This document shows, piece by piece, positions 33,602-40,719 of a stretch of DNA of 42,387 nucleotides. The number at the start of each line of letters is the position of its first letter. The first letter of the stretch is position 1. The notes beneath the pieces are model-generated. The model did no database searches, had not been told where the DNA came from, and saw nothing but the letters and a program-made list of their open reading frames with translations. The translations under genes and the position numbers were made by a program. Source of the DNA: an uncultured Gammaproteobacteria bacterium (lineage in GTDB: Bacteria > Pseudomonadota > Gammaproteobacteria > Pseudomonadales > Ketobacteraceae). The stretch is taken from NCBI GenBank assembly GCA_913063495.1, contig CAJXXT010000020.1, forward strand, positions 1 through 42,387, in the 5' to 3' direction.

Positions 33602-33856
33602 TTAAAAACCTCCAGGCATATCCGTTAGAGGTACATTGATATCTTCACGCTTAGTCTCGTCTTCAAGAATAGATGCATCAATGTATCCTTCGGCAATCTC
33701 ACGAAGTGCTACAACAGTAGGCTTGTCGTTTTCCCAATCTACGTAAGGCTCTTTGCCTCCAGTAGCTAGCTGACGAGCACGTTTGCTGGAGATAAGTACT
33801 AATTCAAAGCGGTTAGTCACTTTATCTAAACAATCTTCTACGGTAACTCGTGCCAT
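33602..33856 (-). CDS. rpoZ: RNA polymerase omega subunit
   Basis: An 84-residue protein starting [21 protein letters not shown] and with [16 protein letters not shown], the omega signature. It helps assemble beta-prime and forms part of the ppGpp site 1 of RNA polymerase, which fits its place beside spoT. ATG 33856 is preceded by GAGGA. Confidence 0.98.
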   Translation of the reverse strand: MARVTVEDCLDKVTNRFELVLISSKRARQLATGGKEPYVDWENDKPTVVALREIAEGYIDASILEDETKREDINVPLTDMPGGF

Positions 33857-33993
33857 ATTATCCTCGTTAAATCTTAATTTGGTTAAAACGTTTGCTTAGG
33901 GGGCCTATTTAGCCACCTTCTCTGTGCTGTTCAAAGAAAATCACAGAGCTCAAGAGCGGGAATTCTATACAGCTACCTTGATGAAAACAAGGG

Positions 33994-34605
33994 TTATGAC
34001 AAGAGATTTTGTATTAATGTCTCGTGTCGCGTGGCTTGTGGGCCGATGCAGAGTCGCTGTGAATGAATAATAGACTTGAGTTCGGCTAATGCCAGGTCAA
34101 ATTCATCATTGATGATGAGGTAATTGTATTCGACGTGATGGGAAATTTCTTGTGCAGCTTGGGCTAGTCGATGTTGAATGACGTCATCGGGGTCTTGGCC
34201 TCTGCCTTTGAGGCGCTGTTCAAGTGCCGCTTGAGATGGCGGTAGTACAAAAATACCGATCGATTCGGGGATTTGTCGACGTACCTGTTGGGCGCCCTGC
34301 CAGTCGATTTCAAGGATTACATCTTGGCCGTCGCTTAATTGTTGGTTTACCCAACTCTTGGACGTGCCGTAATAATTACCAAATACTTCAGCGTGCTCTA
34401 GAAAGTCAGCTTGGCCCAATAATTCTTGAAATTCACCGACATCAACAAAATGATAATTAATACCATGGGTTTCGCCTGGACGAATGGGGCGGGTGGTATG
34501 TGATATCGAAACCCCCAAATCATTAGTGCTTTCAATAAGAGCTTTTACGAGGCTGGTTTTGCCTGCGCCGGAGGGAGCGGATACAACGTATAAAGTGCCA
34601 GTCAT
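33994..34605 (-). CDS. gmk: Guanylate kinase
   Basis: A 203-residue kinase of the normal size that phosphorylates GMP to GDP. P-loop SAPSGAGKTS at 9-18, GMP site SHTTRPIRPGETHGINYHF, EHAEVFGNYYGTS and lid region FVLPPS. GMP kinase feeds GTP, the substrate of SpoT. First gene of the gmk-rpoZ-spoT-ridA set, divergent from the TonB receptor across 268 nt. No good ribosome site precedes ATG 34605. The usual neighbour yicC is absent. Confidence 0.97.
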   Translation of the reverse strand: MTGTLYVVSAPSGAGKTSLVKALIESTNDLGVSISHTTRPIRPGETHGINYHFVDVGEFQELLGQADFLEHAEVFGNYYGTSKSWVNQQLSDGQDVILEIDWQGAQQVRRQIPESIGIFVLPPSQAALEQRLKGRGQDPDDVIQHRLAQAAQEISHHVEYNYLIINDEFDLALAELKSIIHSQRLCIGPQATRHETLIQNLLS

Positions 34606-34742
34606 AGAGGTACAGTGCGGTGTTGGTAGAGGTTAAGGAATATCGCTGAAGTATAGCGTAAGACGCAAAGCATGGCACGGAGGATTGCCTGTATTGGAGG
34701 TTTTAAACACTAGAGAGGCGATTAGAAGACGTTGTTTTATAG

Positions 34743-34767
34743 TCCATTTATTGAGTTGGCAAATGGA
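34743..34767. promoter_or_regulatory. Palindrome TCCATTT-N11-AAATGGA between gmk and the TonB receptor
   Basis: Perfect 7-bp arms at 34743-34749 and 34761-34767, roughly mid-way in the 268-nt divergent gap. A possible operator for the receptor gene. No Fur box was recognised in this gap. Confidence 0.3.
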
Positions 34768-34873
34768 TAACCCAAAAAACTAGTTAACGTCGTATACCTT
34801 GCAAGTTATAGTCTGCTCGCATAATTAATAGAGTAGTAAAAGATTAGTGAATTAGGAATTTACGGGGAGCGTT

Positions 34874-37078
34874 ATGATGGGGAGAGCTATGTTAAAGGTA
34901 AATAGGTTAAAGACCGATAGAACACTACTTGCAAGGGCAGTTGGTTTGGTTACGTTGATGGGTGGGTCACTGGCTGTTGCTGCAGACAATGACACATCAA
35001 AAGAGCTTGGTTTGGAAGAAGTTGTTGTAACAGCACAAAAAAGAGAACAAAACCTACAAGAAACACCTTTAGCAATATCTACGTTTGATGCCCAGGCATT
35101 GGTAGATCAGGGTATTTCCGATATAGAAGATGTCAGCATTTATGTGCCAAATGTACAGATATCAGAAACACCGGGAGGAAGCACTGGAGCAACCATTGGC
35201 ATTCGGGGTTCGGTTACCATCAATCCGGCGGTAACCTGGGAGCCAACCGTTGGTATCTATATTGACGGTGTGTTTATTGCTAAAAATATCGGTGGTCTTT
35301 TTGATGTTGCAGAAATAGAACGCTTAGAAATATTGCGTGGCCCCCAAGGAACTTTGTACGGAAAAAATACCATTGGTGGTGCCGTGAACTTAGTCACGCG
35401 AAAACCTTCTGGAGAAGGAGGAGGTAAAGTTCGATTAGGTGCAGGGAATTATGATTATAAGGATTTGTTTCTCTCTGTAGACAGTGATACTTATCTAGAT
35501 GATACGTTGCGATTTAATGTGGCGTTTAATAAAAAAGAGCGAGATGGGTTTTACGAGAATGCTGCTGGAAATGTTATTGGAAATAATGCGGTAGATGATT
35601 TTAAAGAATTGGACTCCGTTGCTGGACGTATTGCTGTGTTATATGACGTGACAGATAATATGCAGTTGTATTACACCTTCGATCGATCTAAAAAAGATAA
35701 CACGCCAGCATTTGGACAAGCGATAGGTACAACGGATGATTTTAAGCGACAGGATAAAGGGAACCTAGATGGTGCCGAATATGATGAATCTGAAAGTTTA
35801 GGCCACTCTTTACAGGTAGAGTGGCAGTTAAGTGAAACCTTAATGTTGAAATCTATTTCGGCATATCGTGAAATGTTATTTGATGATAGTAACGATTATG
35901 ATGGTACGGCATTTACGTTTTTTCATACCGAGCGTCATGTTGAGCAGGATCAATGGTCGCAAGAGTTTCAATTGATTGGTAATGCCGGTGATGTCGATTT
36001 TGTTAGCGGTGTGTTCTTCTTGAAAGAAGACGCAGAAGCGGAAAATCCATTTGAGGTTTTTGCTGGGCCCGGTGTATCACCGGTGATTACTCGAAATAGT
36101 TACGGTGTAGAAGCAATGTCCATGGCAATCTATAGCCATGCGGATTGGCACCTTACGGATGCGTTTACATTGTCTGGAGGTGTTCGTTGGACACAGGAAG
36201 ACAAGGATTTTAATGTAGAGCATCCTGATGACGCGACTTTTTCTGATGTTGATGTGGACGATACCTGGACTAATACATCACCAATGATAGCGGTGAGTTA
36301 TATTTGGGATGAATCAGTCACAACCTATGCAAAAGTATCAGCGGGTTGGAAAGCCGGAGGTTTTAACGGCGAACCAAAAACATCAGCTATCGCTCAGACG
36401 CCGTATGACGAAGAAACGGTGTTGGCTTATGAAATTGGGATGAAATCTCGATGGTGGGATGATCGTTTTCAAGCCAATATTTCGATATTTAGAAATGAAA
36501 TTGATGACTTACAAATATCCTCATTTTTAGGGTCGTACACTCAGCTATCTAATGCTGGCGAAGCAACAGTGAAAGGTTATGAAGTAGAGTTGTTGGTAGC
36601 ACTAACGGAAGAAATTACGGTTAATGCCAATTATGGTTATCTTGATGCAGAATATAACGAGTTTATTTATTTTGATGCATTTGGAACGGGTCAAAATATT
36701 GATATTGCTGATACCGCATTATTTCAATACGCGCCAGAAGACACGTTTTCTGTAGGTGCCGAATATGTAAAGGCCGTTAATATTGGGTTGCTTTCTGCTC
36801 GTATTGATTGGGTTTACGTCGGTGGATTTGATGTGTATCCTGAGCCCTGGAATGCGGCGAATACTCATGTGAATGGGTATCATTTGTTAAACGCGCGAGT
36901 TTCATTAGGCGATATGGAGTTGGGTTCTGATGGAAAAACAATAGACATTGCTCTCTGGGGGAAAAATATCACCGATGAAGAATATCGAGTTAATGGTATA
37001 CCAACGGGTGCTGGGGCCGCAGTCAATTACTTTGGTGACCCACGTACCTATGGTTTGGATGTAACGTTTAATTTCTAA
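34874..37078 (+). CDS. TonB-dependent outer-membrane receptor
   Basis: A 734-residue receptor. Signal peptide ends near GGSLAVAA (about residue 36), TonB box LEEVVVTAQKR, plug domain (NLQETPLAISTFDAQALVDQ, EIERLEILRGPQGTLYG, GGAVNLVTRKP), then a 22-strand barrel region ending in YGLDVTFNF with terminal Phe. It takes up a large ligand using TonB-ExbBD energy. The sequence type is that of the abundant receptors of marine gammaproteobacteria and sphingomonads, whose substrates range from siderophores to lipids and glycans. Two start sites compete: ATG 34874 after GGGGAG and ATG 34889 after GGGGAGAG; the second gives the better signal peptide. Confidence 0.93.
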   Translation: MMGRAMLKVNRLKTDRTLLARAVGLVTLMGGSLAVAADNDTSKELGLEEVVVTAQKREQNLQETPLAISTFDAQALVDQGISDIEDVSIYVPNVQISETPGGSTGATIGIRGSVTINPAVTWEPTVGIYIDGVFIAKNIGGLFDVAEIERLEILRGPQGTLYGKNTIGGAVNLVTRKPSGEGGGKVRLGAGNYDYKDLFLSVDSDTYLDDTLRFNVAFNKKERDGFYENAAGNVIGNNAVDDFKELDSVAGRIAVLYDVTDNMQLYYTFDRSKKDNTPAFGQAIGTTDDFKRQDKGNLDGAEYDESESLGHSLQVEWQLSETLMLKSISAYREMLFDDSNDYDGTAFTFFHTERHVEQDQWSQEFQLIGNAGDVDFVSGVFFLKEDAEAENPFEVFAGPGVSPVITRNSYGVEAMSMAIYSHADWHLTDAFTLSGGVRWTQEDKDFNVEHPDDATFSDVDVDDTWTNTSPMIAVSYIWDESVTTYAKVSAGWKAGGFNGEPKTSAIAQTPYDEETVLAYEIGMKSRWWDDRFQANISIFRNEIDDLQISSFLGSYTQLSNAGEATVKGYEVELLVALTEEITVNANYGYLDAEYNEFIYFDAFGTGQNIDIADTALFQYAPEDTFSVGAEYVKAVNIGLLSARIDWVYVGGFDVYPEPWNAANTHVNGYHLLNARVSLGDMELGSDGKTIDIALWGKNITDEEYRVNGIPTGAGAAVNYFGDPRTYGLDVTFNF

Positions 37079-37089
37079 CAGCTGTGCAT

Positions 37090-37135
37090 AAAGGTATGGT
37101 GTCATCGACAGAAAGAACATTGACGCCATACCTTT
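37090..37135. terminator. Terminator between the convergent TonB receptor and hydrolase genes
   Basis: Arms AAAGGTATGGTGTCA (37090-37104) and TGACGCCATACCTTT (37121-37135) with one G-T pair, followed by T residues on the plus strand and by a short T run on the minus strand. Confidence 0.8.
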
Positions 37136-37145
37136 TATCAGTAAA

Positions 37146-38075
37146 TTAGTGGGTTGCGTTGGAATGAAGTGTTTGTAGTGTCTTTTCCTGTATGAATTTT
37201 ATGGCCTTGTTGAGTGCTTTATTTGACTCGGGAACAAATGGGGCCATCACGGGCCAAACATGAAGAACTCCCTTTTCTTGAACAAGGTCAACATGACAAC
37301 CGTCACTTGTTGCCTTTTTCCAAACATCAATAGCATTTTGATAAAGAACTTCTTCCGTACTGACAAAAATTTGAATGGGTGGGATATTACTAAAATCTCC
37401 TAATGCTGGAGATGCGTATGGATGACTTCGATCTTCAATGTTTGGAAGGTAGTTTTTCACACAGACATTAACAATGTTCTCGGAAATCATCGGGTCTTGT
37501 TCGGCCTTTTCTGCCATGTCTTCTGGTTTGATTAGACAATTTGCAAGGGGTGAAAAACAAACCGCATTTCTTGGTGAAGGAAGGGCATTATCGCGGATCT
37601 TTAGCAGTGTGGATAAGGTAAGGCCACCGCCCGCAGAGTCGCCCATAATAACGATCTTTTTCGGATCCTTTTTGAGATTAAGTAAATGCTGGTATGCATC
37701 GAAGCAATGATTGACCGCTGCAGGAAAAGGTTTTTCGGGTGACAGTGGATATTTAATTATATATACCTCAGCTCGAAGTTTTTTGGCAAGTTGTGCAGAG
37801 ACGTTAATGTATGTGCGTGGGGTACCGCCAATGAATCCTCCTCCGTGTATATATAAGATAGTGTATTCGGGGTATTGGCAGCTAACATGTCGTGCAACAA
37901 ATTGATTGTCGATTATTTTTTTATGCTGTATGCCTTTTAGATTTATCGGGATATGAGGAATAGCGCTTAGTACTTTCTTTGCTCTTTTTGTTACATCCTG
38001 ATGAGACCCGATTTTTGAGGTTCGCTTAAAGAATACTTGTGAAGTGCGCTTAAAAAATTCAATTTGTATGCTCAA
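37146..38075 (-). CDS. Alpha/beta hydrolase, HSL family (second copy type)
   Basis: A 309-residue esterase-like protein. Oxyanion motif IHGGGF at about 76-81, nucleophile GDSAGG with S147, acid residue probably Glu in STEEVLYQNAIDVW, and His in GVLHVWPVM near 277. Some HSL relatives use Glu in this place. The extreme N-terminus has a doubled FFKRTS at residues 7-12 and 15-20. No signal peptide. A strong hairpin separates it from the acyl-CoA ligase gene upstream on the same strand. Together they hint at fatty-ester breakdown, without proof. Confidence 0.85.
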   Translation of the reverse strand: MSIQIEFFKRTSQVFFKRTSKIGSHQDVTKRAKKVLSAIPHIPINLKGIQHKKIIDNQFVARHVSCQYPEYTILYIHGGGFIGGTPRTYINVSAQLAKKLRAEVYIIKYPLSPEKPFPAAVNHCFDAYQHLLNLKKDPKKIVIMGDSAGGGLTLSTLLKIRDNALPSPRNAVCFSPLANCLIKPEDMAEKAEQDPMISENIVNVCVKNYLPNIEDRSHPYASPALGDFSNIPPIQIFVSTEEVLYQNAIDVWKKATSDGCHVDLVQEKGVLHVWPVMAPFVPESNKALNKAIKFIQEKTLQTLHSNATH

Positions 38076-38131
38076 TTGATAATGACTCCCATTGTTGGAT
38101 GTAGCGTAAAGAAAAATAATGTGTTGTTTAG

Positions 38132-38200
38132 AATCTACAATGATAAAATCTCAGCAACTGTCACCTTGGTGATAGTTGCTGAGATTTTATCATTGAGATT
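38132..38200. repeat. Near-perfect 28-33 bp inverted repeat with 2-nt loop
   Basis: Arms 38138-38165 and 38168-38195 match over 28 bp apart from one G-T pair; with one bulged A at 38137 the pairing extends to 38132-38200. The core GTTGCTGAGATTTTAT gives a GC-containing stem followed by a T-rich arm in either direction, so it may act as a terminator between the ligase and hydrolase genes. It shares neither the inner motif nor the apex of the two structured elements. Confidence 0.85.
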
Positions 38201-38286
38201 GGGGGAATGACGTTACAAAAATGTAAAAGTGTAAAAGTGTACAGCTTTTGGGTGGCATAACCTTTAATGTAAAGATTCTAATGTTT

Positions 38287-39888
38287 TTACTTATTGTAGA
38301 ATATAACGGGCTGTTTCAATTTTTCCCACGTGTTGAGGTTTTCGCTATAATGATTTTCTATAACATGGCGTTTTACTTTGAGAGTGGGAGTAACAAATCC
38401 ATTGTCGACATCCCATTGTTTTTGAGTGACAACTATGTATTGGATTTTCTCATGCTTATCCAATTTTCTATTGGTTTTTTCTCGTAATCGATTCATGGAA
38501 TTTCGTAGTTCCTCTCCCCATTCTTGATTTTCAGAAAGAGTGATTATGGCACACGGTTGATGCTGCCCTTCGCCTATTACACAGCACGTCTCTATCTGGG
38601 GGTGGGCACCTAATATATTTTCAATGGGCGCGGGTGATATATATTTACCTTTTGATGTTTTAAATATCTCCTTAAATCGTCCGGTTATTTTTAAATAACC
38701 ATCACTGTCAATTTCCCCTTTATCTCCGGTTTTAATAAAACCGTCTGCGCTATACAGCTCATGGGTTTTGTTCAAATCCTGATAGTACCCTGGTGTGTTG
38801 GATGGGCTTTTAACGAGTACTTCCCCTGCGTCTGAAATTTTATGTTGTATGTTTCCAAGTGTTACACCAACAGTTCCGATCTTAGCTTTTCCTGGTAAAT
38901 TGGCGTGTGTAACCCCGCCAAATTCTGTCATTCCATAGCCTTCTAGTATTTCAAAATCGATTTTATGAAACCAAGTTAAGGTATCAGGAGGAATTGGAGC
39001 GGCTCCGCTAAAGGCGACTCTAACTTTATCAAGGCCAATTGATTTCAATGCGGCTTTAGGGTTGTCACTGTTAAATTGACAAAGCGCCTGTTGAAACTTT
39101 CCCCAGAGTCGAGGCACTGATATAAAAACCGTAGGTTTGATTTGTACGAGGTCACGGAAAAATGTGTCTTGATTATGGCCAAAATAAATGCATCCTCCTG
39201 TTAACAAACTATTCATTTCGACCCCACATCGTTCGGCAGCGTGGGCTAACGGTAAGTACGAAAAAAAACGTTCGTGACGGGTTAGGGAGCATGCTTCAAC
39301 AACTCCATTTGATGCTTCAAATAAGGTGGTAAAATTATGCATAACACCTTTTGGGATGCCTGTTGTACCAGAGGTGTAGATGATTGTTGCTAGGTTTGTG
39401 GCAGACTGCTCGTGATCGGTATATTTATCACTAGGGGTTTTGGTGAGGGTGTGCCAATCGTATCCATTGCTGTTTGGATTTGTATCAAAGTTGATTCTAT
39501 CTATATGGGTAGGGATAGCATCTAACATAGGTTCTGGTTCGTCAAGGCTGCCAATAAATATGGCCTTTGCTTGGGAATGTTGAAGGATTTGTTGTGTTGT
39601 GGATTTTCCAAGGAGGGGGTAAAGTGGTACAGAAACCATGCCAGCTTCCCAAATGGCTAAATCAGATAATACCCATTGAGCACAATTTTTTGACATAATG
39701 GCTATTTTGCTGCCAGGCTCATAACCTTGGTTATTTAACCAAGAAGCGATATTTTGAACAAGTTGATAAGCTTCAGACCACGTATATTCTATAGTACTTC
39801 CGTCTTCAGTTATTTGACTTAGAAATACGTGATCTTTTTGTTCCTGTGCCCATTGCTTAAGCATCGCTTGGGGTGTCCGGATACCCAT
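38287..39888 (-). CDS. AMP-binding long-chain acyl-CoA ligase-like enzyme
   Basis: A 533-residue ANL-superfamily enzyme. P-loop IIYTSGTTGIPKGVMHNF near 168-185, YLPLAHAAERCG, GYGMTEFGG, the TGDKGEIDSDGYLKITGR hinge with the catalytic Asp, and FKTSKGKYISPAPIENIL. The FKTSKGKYI form is that of long-chain fatty acyl-CoA synthetases of the FadD15/ACSL type. It is shorter than the roughly 600 residues usual there. It activates an acid as acyl-AMP and then as the CoA thioester. No signal peptide. Divergent from a Crp/Fnr gene 100 nt away. Confidence 0.88.
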   Translation of the reverse strand: MGIRTPQAMLKQWAQEQKDHVFLSQITEDGSTIEYTWSEAYQLVQNIASWLNNQGYEPGSKIAIMSKNCAQWVLSDLAIWEAGMVSVPLYPLLGKSTTQQILQHSQAKAIFIGSLDEPEPMLDAIPTHIDRINFDTNPNSNGYDWHTLTKTPSDKYTDHEQSATNLATIIYTSGTTGIPKGVMHNFTTLFEASNGVVEACSLTRHERFFSYLPLAHAAERCGVEMNSLLTGGCIYFGHNQDTFFRDLVQIKPTVFISVPRLWGKFQQALCQFNSDNPKAALKSIGLDKVRVAFSGAAPIPPDTLTWFHKIDFEILEGYGMTEFGGVTHANLPGKAKIGTVGVTLGNIQHKISDAGEVLVKSPSNTPGYYQDLNKTHELYSADGFIKTGDKGEIDSDGYLKITGRFKEIFKTSKGKYISPAPIENILGAHPQIETCCVIGEGQHQPCAIITLSENQEWGEELRNSMNRLREKTNRKLDKHEKIQYIVVTQKQWDVDNGFVTPTLKVKRHVIENHYSENLNTWEKLKQPVIFYNK

Positions 39889-39954
39889 AGAAATCCCTCA
39901 GTGTAGTGATAAGTTTTGTTCGATGAAAGGGATAAAGATATCGTGTTATTAATC

Positions 39955-39968
39955 GGTGAACTATCACC
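39955..39968. promoter_or_regulatory. Candidate operator GGTGA-N4-TCACC
   Basis: 14-bp palindrome in the 100-nt divergent gap between the acyl-CoA ligase and the Crp/Fnr regulator, 20 nt before the regulator ATG. The half-site resembles the GTGA of Crp sites, with a spacer of 4 as in Fnr sites. Suits autoregulation, but rests on one site. Confidence 0.35.
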
Positions 39969-39988
39969 TAGGAGACAGTGAATCAGTT

Positions 39989-40684
39989 ATGAGTTCTCAA
40001 GATGTAAACAGCCGAATGATTGAAAACGAATGGTTTGGTGAAATTCCAGAAGAGTTATCCGCTATTCTTGAGAAGGAGGCGATGCCTCGGTCGTTAGTTG
40101 ACGGTGAATTATTGCATGTTAAAGGCGATGAGGCTGAAGGGGTATATTTAGTTGTCAGTGGACGAGTTCGTTTCAGCACGTTTGGTCTGGATGGGCAAGA
40201 AATGCTTCAAACGTATTATGAGCCGGGAAATTGGTTTGGAGAAGTTTCTGTATTAGATGACAAAGCAAGAATGCATGATGCTGTGGCTGTAGGAAATACA
40301 AAGCTACAGTTGTTACCTAAAACGAGATTTTTGATCATGCTGGAAGAGCATCCAGAACTGTATCCGTATATCGTAAAAATGCTTTGTCGTAAAATTCGGG
40401 TTATTCTGGATGTTTATCATGATACGGTGTTTGTACCACTTCATGCCCGCCTAGCCAAAAGATTATTGGAATTGGCTAAAGTTTATGGGCAAGAGAAGAG
40501 TGACGGTTGTTTAATTGACTTTCCCTTGCCACAAGATGAGTTGTGTTTAATGGTTCATGGGTCGCGTCAGCGAGTGAATAAAATTTTGAATGGATGGAAG
40601 AATAAGGGCTGGATTCAGATTGATTATGGGAAAATATCGTTAATAGACATGTCATCCTTGGAAGAAGTATTTGAGGAATACTAA
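39989..40684 (+). CDS. Crp/Fnr family transcriptional regulator
   Basis: Start set at ATG 39989 with AGGAGA 13 bases upstream; an in-frame GTG at 39956 is the alternative. The 231-residue protein has a cNMP-binding-type beta roll (GDEAEGVYLVVSGRVRFSTF, GNWFGEVSVLDD), a dimerisation helix and a C-terminal winged helix (PLPQDELCLMVHGSRQRVNKILNGW). The cyclic-nucleotide Arg signature is not kept in the SVLDDKARMH stretch in usual form, and no Cys cluster for an iron-sulfur centre is present. The effector is therefore unclear. Confidence 0.88.
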   Translation: MSSQDVNSRMIENEWFGEIPEELSAILEKEAMPRSLVDGELLHVKGDEAEGVYLVVSGRVRFSTFGLDGQEMLQTYYEPGNWFGEVSVLDDKARMHDAVAVGNTKLQLLPKTRFLIMLEEHPELYPYIVKMLCRKIRVILDVYHDTVFVPLHARLAKRLLELAKVYGQEKSDGCLIDFPLPQDELCLMVHGSRQRVNKILNGWKNKGWIQIDYGKISLIDMSSLEEVFEEY

Positions 40685-40719
40685 AAGTTAAATTGCTACC
40701 CTAGATAGGGATTGCGCTT

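Noticed and set aside
40685-40719. Terminator between the convergent Crp/Fnr and kinase genes
   Set aside because: CCCT/AGGG is only a 4-bp core in a 35-nt gap; a role is possible but not supportable.
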